Origin: Phanerochaete sordida
Taxonomy: Eukaryota > Basidiomycota > Agaricomycetes > Polyporales > Phanerochaetaceae
Reading direction: 5' to 3'
Length of the DNA: 64,000 nucleotides
Assembly (NCBI GenBank): GCA_019973155.2
Contig: BPQB01000057.1
Span: 1-64,000 of the forward strand
Shown here: positions 46,012 through 56,468 of the stretch, piece after piece
How the letters are laid out: every line of letters starts with the position of its first letter
Numbering within the stretch: position 1 is the first letter of the stretch
Notes under the pieces: model-generated
What the model was told of the DNA's origin: nothing
Databases searched by the model: none
What the model saw: only the letters and a program-made list of their open reading frames with translations
Translations under genes and position numbers: made by a program

Positions 46012-48369
46012 TCAGAAGTTCTCCGCCTGGATAGACTTCAGAACGTAGCCCTCGAGACCGCCACACAGCCATAGCTCCTGCACAGATGCACCAACAGGCT
46101 GGATGGCGTACGTCTTCGTCTCACCACCGGGGAACGCCACATGGAGCGCGCCGTCGACGACCTTGACCTCCGCAGCGAGGCCCTGGTCGACAGTGAGCTC
46201 GCCGTCCCTGCCGCCCGCGCCGCGCTTCCCGTCCTTCGCGTACCGCGCGGTGAGCTCCGCGACGAGCTCGGGCGACTCGACGCACACGAGCCCGTTGTTG
46301 ATCGCGTTGCGCTTGAAGATGTCGCCGAACGAGCCCGCGACGACGAGCGGCACGCCCGCGGCCTTGAGCGCCGTCGCGGCCTGCTCGCGCGAGGACCCCG
46401 TGCCGAAGTTGTAGCCGGCGACGAGCACGATGCCGCGCTTCGTCTGGGCGTCGTCGCTGGAGGCGTGTTGCGCGCGGAGCCGCGCGACGAGCGCCGCGAA
46501 GCCGGGGTCGTAGTTCTCCATCACGACCTCCGCCTGCCGCTCGAGCGTGATGTCGTCCTGGTACGTGTACTTGCCCGGGTAGATCCCGTCCGTGTTCAGG
46601 TTGTCTTGCGGCGCGAAGAGCAGCGGGCCCGCGAACGTCGCGGGGAACCCGGCGAGCACCGGCTCCTTCTGGGCGGCCTTGGCCGTCTTCGCCGGCGAGT
46701 TTACGATCGAGAACGTAGGGGCGCCGCTCGGAGGTAGCTTGCTGGGATCGAGCGAGTCGGGGCTAGCGATGTACCCCTTGATCGCGCTCGCGGCAACGAC
46801 AGCGGGGCTGGCGAGGTACGCCTGTGCGAGCGGGTGTCCCATGCGGCCCTTGTAATTCCTGTTTGTAGCGCTGATGCCGACTTCGCCCTCCTCCAGAAGA
46901 CCCACACCGAGACCAATGCATGGTCCACAGCCGGCGGGCAGAGTCTTCGCGCCAGCACCGATAAGCGTCTCCCAGTCGCCGCTCTGCTCAGCCTCGCGCT
47001 GAACCTCCGTGGACGCGGGCGCGACGTAGAACTGGACGTCTGGGTTGACTTTGTGGCCCTTGATCACGGCAGCCGCAGCGGCGATGTCCGAGGCACGGGC
47101 ATTCGTGCAGCTGAGCAGGTATGCCTTGTTGATCTTGACCCTGGCTTCCTCGAGCTTGGGCAGCGGATTCGCGACCTTGACGCTGTTCGGGCCAGAAACA
47201 TACGGGACGAGGGTCGACAGGTCGAAGACGAGGTGCGACGAGTACTCGGCGTCCGCGTCCGAGCGAAGGTTTGTCGCACGGAGGGCGTCCAGACGAGCAC
47301 GGTTAATGCGAGGGTGTTCGGGAGGCGGTGGGATCGAAGAGCCGAGGGCAGGGGTGGAGAAGGTACGAAGTTCCAGCTTCTTCAGCATGCGCTCGTACCA
47401 GTTCAGCGTGATGTCGTCCACGGGGAAGACACCGACAAGAGCGCCCCATTCGGTGGTCATGTTCGAGATAGTCAACCGTTCATCAACGGTGAGGTGTTGG
47501 ACACCTTCACCGCTGAATTCGATGGCCGCGTTGAGAACCTCATCCTGGTTGAAGGATCCACAGAGAGCGACGATGACATCCTTGCCAGAAACGCCGGGAG
47601 CGAGCCTGCCCTTGAACTCGACCTTGACCATTCGAGGGACCTGCCACCATGTCTGACCCGTTGCCCAAAGCGCGGCAGCATCCGTGCGGACGATGGGTGT
47701 ACCGACGCAGCCGACACCGCCGTACATGTTACTGTGGCTGTCACTGGCGACCGTGAGGGTGTGGGGGAAAGCGTAGCCTTCTTCGACCAGGACCTGGTGA
47801 CCGATACCCCGACCAGCGGGATAAAAGTCGATGCCATGTATCCGTGCAAACGCTTCGATGGTAGCGTACTTTTTGAGGTTCTTCTCCGTCTTGTTCTGCA
47901 CGTCATGGTCAAGGGTGAAGACGACCTGCTTCGGGTTGTGTATGCGGGTGGCGCCGATAGATTTGAACCTGGGATCGTGTAGGTCACAAGGAGTGCGCTT
48001 GACTGGAGTTGTGCAAAGAGGCACGGTCCAGGGATGCAGAAGACCGTGTCACGGACGAACCGAGCGCGAGTGCTGCTTTGATTCCTCCGAACACGGGCTG
48101 CTGCATGCGATGGAGTCCGCGCCAGTGCACACGAGAAGAACTCACTTGGAGATGACCGGACCAGTGTTATCGTGCGTCATGACGTGCTCTGGACGAATCA
48201 TAACATAGTCTCCGGCCTTGACGACCTTGTCTGCGGGTAGTCCGACGGCATACTTCTGGACGACCTTCTCGATGACGGTCTGGGGTATCCTGGGCCGCTC
48301 GGCGGCTGTCGCAAAGCCGCGAACAGCAAGAGCTGCCCACCGCGGGGTCAGCAGCGTGTGTAGAGGCAT
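46012..48369 (-). CDS. LYS4: Homoaconitase, mitochondrial
   Basis: Two exons, complement(48146-48369) and complement(46012-47968), giving 726 aa, the usual size. The presequence is RGFATAAERP-like. Aconitase-family motifs are PEHVMTHDNTGPVI, FTLDHDVQNKTEKN, ASDSHSNMYGG, and the 4Fe-4S cysteines in LLSCTNARASD and GCGPCIG. The C-terminal swivel domain has GYNFGTGSSREQA. It converts homocitrate via homoaconitate to homoisocitrate in the alpha-aminoadipate lysine pathway. The single intron is 177 nt, about three times longer than others here, with no exon inside that the family requires. The upstream GTG codon in frame is not used; the ATG at 48367-48369 is the first. Divergent from the AIF-like gene by 364 bp. 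Confidence 0.95.
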
Positions 48370-48733
48370 CCCTGCCACGGAAAGCGTCCGTGAAGCGAAG
48401 GGCGGTAGAGGCAGCGTGCAAGGGCTGGAGAACTGTGAGCAATTGACTCAGGATGGCGGAGTGCAGGCGCCTACTCCACGTGGCCTAAGTCCGAAACCGA
48501 GCGTTTTCTCGGACACGAAATCTACGCGCTGTGATTGGCCAGATGGGCCCACGCGTAATATGGCATGGCCGTCGAGCGCGACTGACATCATGCACACCAG
48601 TCGGCGTCTGGCCCGGGAGCGCGAGACAGATAAAGTGCCAGGCTCTGCTCGCGTTCTCATGTTCGCCGTCCGCAGTCGTCTCCCACTACTTGCTCTCAGG
48701 TTACCCCACCCAGCCCTACCATCGTTGCGCAGA
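48370..48733. promoter_or_regulatory. Shared divergent promoter, homoaconitase/AIF-like
   Basis: 364 bp between start codons with no intervening gene. The plus-strand frame open here is antisense to the leader and not supported. Confidence 0.5.
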
Positions 48734-50990
48734 ATGTCGTCCAAGACCATCGCCGTGCTCAGCGAAAGCGAGCTCAAGGACGGCCAGATGTCCGTGCGCG
48801 CCACACGGAAGCATCGGACACGCGTACTGACGCGGTCTGCAGGAAAGAGGTCGCTTTCGAAGGCGAAGGCAAGGTCCTCCTCTCCCGCCTTGGTGACAAG
48901 ATCCATGCGACCAGCGCGTTCTGCACGCACTACGGCGCGCCACTCGCGAAAGGTGTGCTCACCGCCGACGGACGTGTAGTCTGGTGAGCAACACACGCTT
49001 CCCGTCCGCAGTCTGTTTGTCCTTACCATCTGAAACAGCCCGTGGCACGGAGGTCCGTATATCCAATGGAGATAGCGCATATATGCACTGAACTGAAATA
49101 CAGCTTGCTTCAACGTCTGCAATGGCGACATCGGTCAGTGCTACCTGTTCGGGCGCAGTCAACGATGCTCACACTCTGTTGCAGAGGATGCACCTGCTCC
49201 CACTGCCTTGCACTCTTTCAAGGCCGAGATCAAAGATGGTCAAATCCTCGTGACTGCGGACCCTGAGAACACGACGAAGAAGAATATGTCGCGGCAACCC
49301 AGGCTTCTCGCGACCGGTTCGGCCCAGTCGACTACCCCAGGCGTCGTCATTGTCGGCGGTGGAAGCGGAGCCTTCCACGCTGTTGAGAGCCTGCGTGAGG
49401 TATGTGAAATGCTGATTCAGACACCTTGGGAAATACACTCATACCGCATGACATGGTAGCACAATTACAACGGCGCGATCACCATACTGTCGAAGGAGCC
49501 CCATGCCCCCATCGATAGGTAGCCCGATTGGTCGTGCGCATATATGCGTCTGCTAAAGCCAAATTCAGGACGAAGCTCAGCAAAGCACTGGTCACCGACC
49601 CGTCGAAGCTGGAGTGGCGCCCAGCTGCCGAACTCAAGAGCAAATACGGCGTAACGCTCCGTACGGGCGCGGAGGCTACCCAGATCGATTTCAAGGGGAA
49701 GTCGGTCGTCATCGGTTCATCGGGAGAGCGTGTGCCCTACGAGACTCTCATCCTTGCCACTGGCGGTGTTCCTCGCAAGCTGCCCGTGGAAGGCAAAGAC
49801 CTCGGAAAGGTGTTCACTCTGCGAAGTGTCGAGGATGCTAAGAACATAGACAGCGGTATGTGACACGTAGTGCAGGGAAAAAAATCACGCTCACCAATCA
49901 ATGCAGAGGTCCAGGAAGGCAAGAAACTTGTCGTTATCGGCTCCTCCTTCATTAGCATGGAGCTTGTGGTTGCTGTTTCAAAGCGCAACCTTGCCTCCAT
50001 CGACGTCATTGGCATGGAAAGCGCGCCCTTCGAGGCGGTCCTCGGTACCCAAGTTGGGAAGGCGTTGCAGAAGGCAAGTCGCTCGTCACATCCTGCGAGC
50101 TATGCGCTGACTTCCTGATCATCCGTAGTTCCACGAATCCAAGGGTGTCAAGTTCCACCTGAAGTCCTCGGTGTCCAAGCTCGTGCCGTCATCGGGCTCG
50201 CCAACCGACGTTGGCACCGTCGTCGTGAAGGGCCCCGACGGCACGGAGACCTCGCTACCGGCGGACGTCGTGATCATGGGCGTCGGCGTCGGGCCCGCGA
50301 CGGAGTACCTCAAGAATAGCGCGGGCGTCACCCTCGACAAGACCGGCGCGGTCGAGGTCGACGAGTTCCTCCGCGTGCAGGGCGTCGACGGGAGCGTGTA
50401 CGCGATCGGCGACATCGCGCTGTACCCGCAGCCCGGCACGGGCGAGAAGCGCAGGATCGAGCACTGGAACGTCGCCGGCAACCACGGCCGCGCGGTCGGC
50501 AAGACGATCGCGGAGGGCAAGGGCCAGCCGTTCGTCAAGGTCCCCGTGTTCTGGAGTGCTCGTGAGTGCGCATGACTCTTCAAGGGTTGGGGGATGCTCA
50601 CGCGGCTACGCAGAGGGCCAGCAGCTCCGCTACTGCGGCGTCGGCGCCGGCTACGACGATGTCATCGTCGACGGTAACCTCGATGAGATGAAGGTGCGTC
50701 AGCCTCCGTTGTGAGCAGTGGTATGCATCCCACTCACCCGTTGTGAACAGTTTGTGGTGTACTACGTGAAGAACGACAAGGTCGTTGCCGTCGCGAGTAT
50801 GCAGCGCGACCCCGTCGTCAGCAAGGCGTCTGAGCTTCTGAGGCTTGGGCTGATGCCTACGCCTTCCGAGCTGAAGGCGGGCAAGGTCAGTATACCTTTT
50901 TCACGAATAAAGGGATGTCGCTGACCCGTCCTGTAGGATTTGTTGACCGTCGATATTGCTTCGACTGCTGCTAAGATCAAGGTTGCGTAA
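48734..50990 (+). CDS. AIFM3-like Rieske/pyridine-nucleotide oxidoreductase
   Basis: Twelve exons: 48734-48789, 48843-48983, 49039-49052, 49104-49133, 49185-49399, 49460-49518, 49569-49855, 49907-50073, 50129-50561, 50614-50693, 50751-50885 and 50937-50990, giving 556 aa. The N-terminal Rieske 2Fe-2S domain has FCTHYGAPL and CPWHGACF; the second cluster motif is assembled from three exons, one only 14 nt. Then come FAD and NAD motifs VVIVGGGSGAFHAVE and LVVIGSSFISMELV, and the flavin-contacting VYAIGDIA. This is the AIFM3/AIF-like NAD(P)H oxidoreductase architecture, possibly feeding electrons to the Rieske cluster. The intron at 50074-50128 starts with GC (AAG|GCAAGT), a GC-AG intron; no GT choice keeps the frame. 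Confidence 0.92.
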
Positions 50991-51232
50991 AGAAGGGTCC
51001 AGCGTTTGCAACCCTATATCCGCTCATGCAGAAGTATTCTGGAACTCTGGATTCATGTCAGTGTATAGTAGCCGTGTATCAGTAGAATGGACTTCGAGTA
51101 AACGCAATGAAGCCGATTCCATGTTTCGTGCAGGCGAGATTGGCAGACACAGATGGTGAAAGTGTCATGCAAGTAATTCTAATGTTCATTGAGTAGTAGT
51201 GCCATGCAGAAGACGTATGCAAGAGGGGGACC

Positions 51233-52882
51233 CTAGAATGCGTAGCCTGTGACCATGATAACGTGCCTGCCACCGATGTCGATCGTCTCCATGTGCTCTC
51301 CCTCTGGCTCACGCTGCTCCTGCTCCTCCGACACCTCAGAGATCGTCGAGCGCATGCCGACACTCCCCTTGCTGTACCGCGCCGCATACGCCGCGGCGAT
51401 GTCCCACTCCGACTCCTCGTCGAGCACGCCGTCGATGCCGCTCATGCGGCCCGAGAGGCGTACGGGGAAGCTCTTGCTCGCCGAGACGTCCGAGTGCACA
51501 CGCTTCTTCGGCGACTGGTCGAGCGTGTGCGAGCGCGTGCGCGTGACGGTGACGACGCCCTGCTTCGGCGTGCGCAGCACCGGGCTCTCGGGCGGCGACG
51601 GCGTGCTCGCGGGCGACATCGAGAGGTACTCCGTCGACGCGACGCCGTCGCTGGACGTGCGCTGCGAGCCCGCCGCGCCGACGGCGCTCTCCGCGCTGTT
51701 CGTGCTGTAGCGCGACTCGCACGTCGCGTATGACGCGGCCTTGACGCTCGGCGCGCCGTTGCTCACGCGGTTGAAGGACGCGTCGGAGACTTGCGACGCC
51801 GCGGAGCTGCGCTCGGAGCCAGAGATCGGCGCGAAGGTCTTGTCCGACAAAATGTGGGTGACGTCCTCGAAGTCGCCGCTGGCGTTTCTTGTCGTAGCCG
51901 CGGCGTGAGTCTGCCAGTTGCTACGTTGTTGACCATACTCGGCGCTGCCTGGAGGCGGAACGGGCTGAGGAGCCTGACTGGGAGCGTTTGCCGCAAGAGA
52001 AGGCAGAGGCAGATTCGTAGTGCTACTTTGCTGGCTTGGAGTAGGTGAAACAGGCTTCTTGTCAACCAGAGCTTTCTCAGGATCGTCGTTGTTCGAGTCG
52101 AATGGCTCGATGAGGCTGTCCGTTGAGTTCTTCTGAATGTTGCGTGGGACTCGACAGCGCATGCAGAGGGCACAGACAGAGATCCCCAGGAGAGACGCAA
52201 CAGCGAGTATGGTTCCGATGACAGCAGCCTTACGAGACATTTGTGTTTGCGTGGACTCGGATGAGGTCGGATGCTTCCCTATCGCAGTAGTGGATTGCGT
52301 GGGATTCAACGCGGAGTGAGAGACCGTAGTATAGGGAACGATGGAGCTCAATTGCGAGGCGGGGATCGAGAACGAGATGGCCGAGGACGAGATCGTGAAA
52401 ACCAGGGGGACGTCTAGGCTTGTTGCAGAGGGAGTCGCAGATGGCTCCGGAGCAGGAGTAATTTGAGCACCATCCTCGGGCAAGGTGGACGTCGCTTGAG
52501 CATCGTTTTGCAGCGTAGGTTCGGGAGTTGCAAGCGATTCCATCAGGGTGCTGGTAGGGACGGGGGCACCTATAACAGCGACGTCTTCTGGCTGTGCAAC
52601 TGCAACGGGGTCGGAAACAGCGCCAGGAGTCGCCGTTCCTTGCGGGAAGTAGGCAGCGTTGTCTTCCATAGCAGCTGTAGGCGTGGGCTGAGAGTAGTAG
52701 TCCGGCAGGAACACAGCAGGCGTGAAGAACAGTGTGGCACTCGGCGCGTCTGTAGAGTCCGGCATGGGCGTAGGGTCTGCATCGCCAGGATTCGGGCTTC
52801 CAGGAGGGTTCGCTGCAGGTGCCGCATGGCCGTAGGCCGCAAGGGTAAGGAGCAAGATGGGGATCGTCTTCATAGATGTCAT
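51233..52882 (-). CDS. Single-pass membrane protein with Ser/Thr/Pro-rich ectodomain
   Basis: One exon, 549 aa. A signal peptide (MTSMKTIPILLLTLAAYGHA) is followed by about 200 residues rich in Pro, Thr, Ser and Ala, likely heavily O-glycosylated. A single transmembrane helix (AAVIGTILAVASLLGISVCA) is followed by CMRCR and a long Ser-rich cytoplasmic tail with many possible phosphorylation sites. The layout resembles fungal wall-stress sensors (Mid2/Wsc type), but no WSC cysteine domain is present, so this is only an analogy. The frame continues upstream to an ATG at 53068 without a signal-like start; 52882 is preferred. Confidence 0.8.
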   Translation of the reverse strand: MTSMKTIPILLLTLAAYGHAAPAANPPGSPNPGDADPTPMPDSTDAPSATLFFTPAVFLPDYYSQPTPTAAMEDNAAYFPQGTATPGAVSDPVAVAQPEDVAVIGAPVPTSTLMESLATPEPTLQNDAQATSTLPEDGAQITPAPEPSATPSATSLDVPLVFTISSSAISFSIPASQLSSIVPYTTVSHSALNPTQSTTAIGKHPTSSESTQTQMSRKAAVIGTILAVASLLGISVCALCMRCRVPRNIQKNSTDSLIEPFDSNNDDPEKALVDKKPVSPTPSQQSSTTNLPLPSLAANAPSQAPQPVPPPGSAEYGQQRSNWQTHAAATTRNASGDFEDVTHILSDKTFAPISGSERSSAASQVSDASFNRVSNGAPSVKAASYATCESRYSTNSAESAVGAAGSQRTSSDGVASTEYLSMSPASTPSPPESPVLRTPKQGVVTVTRTRSHTLDQSPKKRVHSDVSASKSFPVRLSGRMSGIDGVLDEESEWDIAAAYAARYSKGSVGMRSTISEVSEEQEQREPEGEHMETIDIGGRHVIMVTGYAF

Positions 52883-53223
52883 GGCGTAGTCGTGTAAGGA
52901 TCGTGAGTGCCGTGTGGGCTTAGTGATACAGATGCAGGAAAGGAGATAGGATGTGCAGGCGCTGTGAACGTCGACGGCGGGATGAACGTCGAAAGCAACC
53001 ACGACGAACGACGCCAGCCGCCCGAGTGTTGGTTCGAACTTGGGCATGGATCGGTTTGCAAGCGCCATCAGTTCGGTTCCGCAATCGATCCGAAATAGCC
53101 CAAGCTGCGTGATATCGCGTGTTTGTGCGTTTGCAAGCCGTGACTGCTTTCCTGTGTCACCTCCGGCTGGCTTAGACCTGCCGTCACGGATACCCCTTCC
53201 TCCTCAGACTTAACGAACCGCGC
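52883..53223. promoter_or_regulatory. Shared divergent promoter, membrane protein/Pol eta
   Basis: 341 bp between the divergent starts; nothing else recognised. Confidence 0.45.
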
Positions 53224-55860
53224 ATGGCTGGCTCCTCCACGAAGCCTTCGACCCTATGGAAAGGCAAAGCAAGGGCCACAGAAGCCGACTACGACGACCT
53301 CAGCCCAGTGATCACATACAGGCACCTGCACTCCCATAACCTCGGTGTCAAGGACCCCCTGCGCGTCGTGGCGCTCTGCGACAGCGACGCTTTCTATGCC
53401 GCCTGCGAACAGGTCCGTCTTGGCATTGACCCCGAAAAGCCCCTCGTCGTACTGCAGTGGCAGGCGTTGATCGCGGTCAACTATCCGGCGCGCAAGTATG
53501 GGATTTCGCGCATGGACAACATCAAGGACGCGAAGAAGCGGTGTCCGCATCTGGAGGTTGTGCATGTTGCGACGTACAAGGAGGGGGAAGCAGAGCCAGG
53601 ATACTGGGAGAATCCGGACACGCTCACACATAAGGTGAGCTCTTTCTGTGGCCACCTCCAGAGCGAAGGCGACTCACGCGCGAGCTAGGTATCACTAGAC
53701 TACTATCGTCGAGAAAGCTGGAAAATATACCACATGTTCAAAGAAGGACTGCCTACGGGTGAAGTTGGTAAATACGCCAAGACATATGCCAGGTAGTTCC
53801 ATATTCTCATGCAACCCCGCGCTATAGAGAAGGCATCCATTGACGAGGCCTTCATTGACTTCACCCGACCGGCGCGCGAAGAAATACTCAGGAGATACCC
53901 GTATCTTGCAGAGGTACCCCCAGACGCGCCTTCAGGCAAGGACACGCCACTTCCCCCGCCTCCTCCTATATCCTGGGATGGGCTCGGGACAGTAATACCC
54001 GTCAACCCGCCCCCCAAGAATGAGGAGGAGAAAGAGCTTGCGGGCGAGGAGAGTGATACAGAAATTCCAGCACAGGACGTAGACGAGCTTGAGGATGTGC
54101 ATGAAGACGACGACGCCACGACTTGGCACGATGTCGCGCTTTCTATAGCTGCGGAACTTATGGACAAGATACGACAAGACATCTACGCCAAACTTGGATA
54201 TTCGACATCTGCTGTCAGTGAAACGTTGTCTCTTGCAATCCATTACTGACCGTCTTCTCAGGGTATCGCCCGAAATAAGTTCCTTGCGAAGGTGGGTGAA
54301 ATGCTTCTGTAGATGAGCAACCGGTTGACGAATCCCTGAAGTTGACCGCATCGTATAAGAAACCCATGAACCAAGTGAGTGTGAGATTCAGCTGAGTCGA
54401 TTCAGCAGTGCATCTGATACCTCTCAGAGCATCTTGCGCAATGCGGCCATACCAAACTACTTACGGCCGTTGCCATTTCAAAAGGTCAAACCTGTCGCGA
54501 TGTCACCTTGCGAGGTCACCTATTCATGCTGCGACCAGATACGGTTCCTCGGAGGCAAGCTCGGAAAGGCATTGGCCGAAGAGTACGATGTCTCTACCGT
54601 GGGGGACCTCTTGTAAGCTACCAGCCGCTTCCGCTGTTTATCTTGAGCTCACAGGCGTCGCATAGGGCAGTCAGCCTCGGTATGGATTAAGGGCTATAAG
54701 CGGGACCTGGTATTAACATTTGTGCAGAGGAGTTCCAGCGCAAATTTGGCGAAGAGTCTATCTGGGTATGGGAAATTCTTCGGTGAGGCTTGGTTTTCTC
54801 CCTCACCCCTTTGATAATTCACCCTAGACCTCGTAGAGGTATCGACCGATCAGAAGGTGAGCCCACAACGGTTGTTGCAACGGCGCAAGCTGAAATTCGA
54901 CCTTGTCTGCTTGCTAGTGAAGGAGAAGCCGCCCGTAACCAAGAGTATGCAAGCCGCTAAGAATCTGCCTCAGCCTATCGTCAAAGCGTCCCAAGGACAA
55001 CATTGGGTGCGAGTTCTTGCTGCCGAGCTTGCGCTTCGCCTGCGAGAAGCACGAGAAAGTATCCCGGCGCTCTGGCCGAAGTCTTTGGTGTTGTACGTAC
55101 GCCAAGGTACGCGATTTCCCCACCGGACGGGCCGAACCTTGGAACTAAAATTCGCCCAGGATACGAAACGTCCCGCTCTAAACAAGCTCCATTTGCGTTC
55201 ACGCGGGATATCACGGTTGACTACATCGCAGCTGCTGGAGATAAGCTCTGGAAAGAACTTGTCGGAACAGAGGCATCGAGGTCTGCGCCGGTGAAGATAA
55301 CCCACGTCTCCCTATCGTTCTCCGGGATCGAATCTGCGGAGTCGGGTCAGCGTCGCATCGAAGGCTTTCTCCAGAAGCCGCGGTCTACGAGTCAAGGGGT
55401 TACCCCGGAAGAGCACATTGCACCATCCAAGATCTCGTCCGACAACCCGAGCACCCCATTGAAGCGCAAGCGATCAGGATCTATCGCCCCGCCATTGACA
55501 GATGCTACCGCAGAAGCCGCCGGATTTGCTGTTCCTTCCTACATTTGTGACCGCTGCGCGCAACGCATATCACTGTCTAACGGCAACACGACTGACGTCC
55601 CGCTCCCGGACGACTCGGAGGAGCTGCGCGAAGCTCTGGAGCGCCTGCGCCGCGAGCACGACGACTTTCACTTTGCGCAAGACCTGGCAAAGGAGGCGCC
55701 AGAGGATCGTGGCGTCAAGCGGTCGGTGCTCCGCCCGTCCGAGGGCAGTGGGCAGCAGGCAGGCGGCAGCAAGAGACGCAAGCAGGAGGGCAAGGCGAAG
55801 GGCAAGGCACCGAAAGAGCCGAAGGGGGGTGGTATCGCGAAGTTTTTTGCGCAACGTTAA
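53224..55860 (+). CDS. RAD30: DNA polymerase eta
   Basis: Eleven exons: 53224-53634, 53689-53767, 53828-54213, 54262-54291, 54342-54374, 54428-54612, 54666-54679, 54728-54782, 54837-54856, 54918-55106 and 55160-55860, giving 700 aa. Y-family motifs: metal-binding LCDSDAFYAACEQV (Asp53, Asp55), SIDEAFID (Asp169, Glu170), GIARNKFLAK, and the little-finger block FTRDITVD. The C-terminus carries a UBZ3-type zinc finger (Cys597, Cys600, His634, His638), a basic nuclear stretch and a PIP-like IAKFF near the end; QRRIEGFL further upstream may be another PCNA/Rev1-binding peptide. It copies past UV dimers. Exon 7 is only 14 nt and was placed because it alone links GDLL to VSLEEFQRKFGEE in frame. The nearby acidic insert (DELEDVHEDDD) is fungus-specific. 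Confidence 0.93.
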
Positions 55861-56468
55861 GTGTGCCTGTATCACGCAGATAATATAGACACCAGGACTG
55901 TGTAGCATAGTCGAGATGCTGTATTCTGGAGACGCATGTTCGGACGAGAGGCTGCAGCAGCGGGCGGCTAGCGACATCGCCACCTGATTGGCTGGCGGAT
56001 CGCTTCACGGCAACGGAGGCATTCTTGGGCTCGTTCGCGCCCCGTACGCCATGGCGGCCTTGGAACGAGACTTGTGGAGTGCCGAGTGTAGCAGAGACGA
56101 TGAACAGGCAGCAAAACATCATGACGGTGATGAGGGCGACGGTTTGAGGGCGCGATCAGTGATGGTGACCCGGGGGCATTGCCTCCCCAGGTTTCCTTCA
56201 TCTGGCGACGACGCGGACGACGAAGGTTTCTTCTTGTGGACTTCACCCCCACTCTCCTTCTTTCCGTTCCTCTTCGTTCTTGGGACTGGTCCCGGATTCG
56301 TCTGCTGCTCGGCCAGACGGATTTCTTTCTTTGACTTGACTAGGCGCAGGACGACCTTTGCTGTTTGAACATAGCAACTTTCGCGGCCAAAGTCTGTCTG
56401 GAACAGTACCAGGACGCCCCATTTACATTCATTCCCTCTGTTCATCCCGTACGCCCCTAATTTCGACC
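55861..56468. other. Intergenic, 610 bp; possible small minus-strand frame
   Basis: On the minus strand an ATG at about 56122 opens a frame beginning MMFCCLFIVSATLG, signal-like and hydrophobic, that runs into the 3' end of the polymerase gene. I cannot join it to a family or find supporting splice sites; it is probably not a gene. Confidence 0.35.

Noticed and set aside
46834..47982. Plus-strand open frame of 382 codons
   Set aside because: Entirely antisense to homoaconitase exon 2, whose reading is certain from its Fe-S motifs.
52883..53068. Extending the single-pass membrane protein to an ATG at 53068
   Set aside because: The extension would bury the obvious signal peptide (starting MTSMKTIP) some 60 residues inside the protein.
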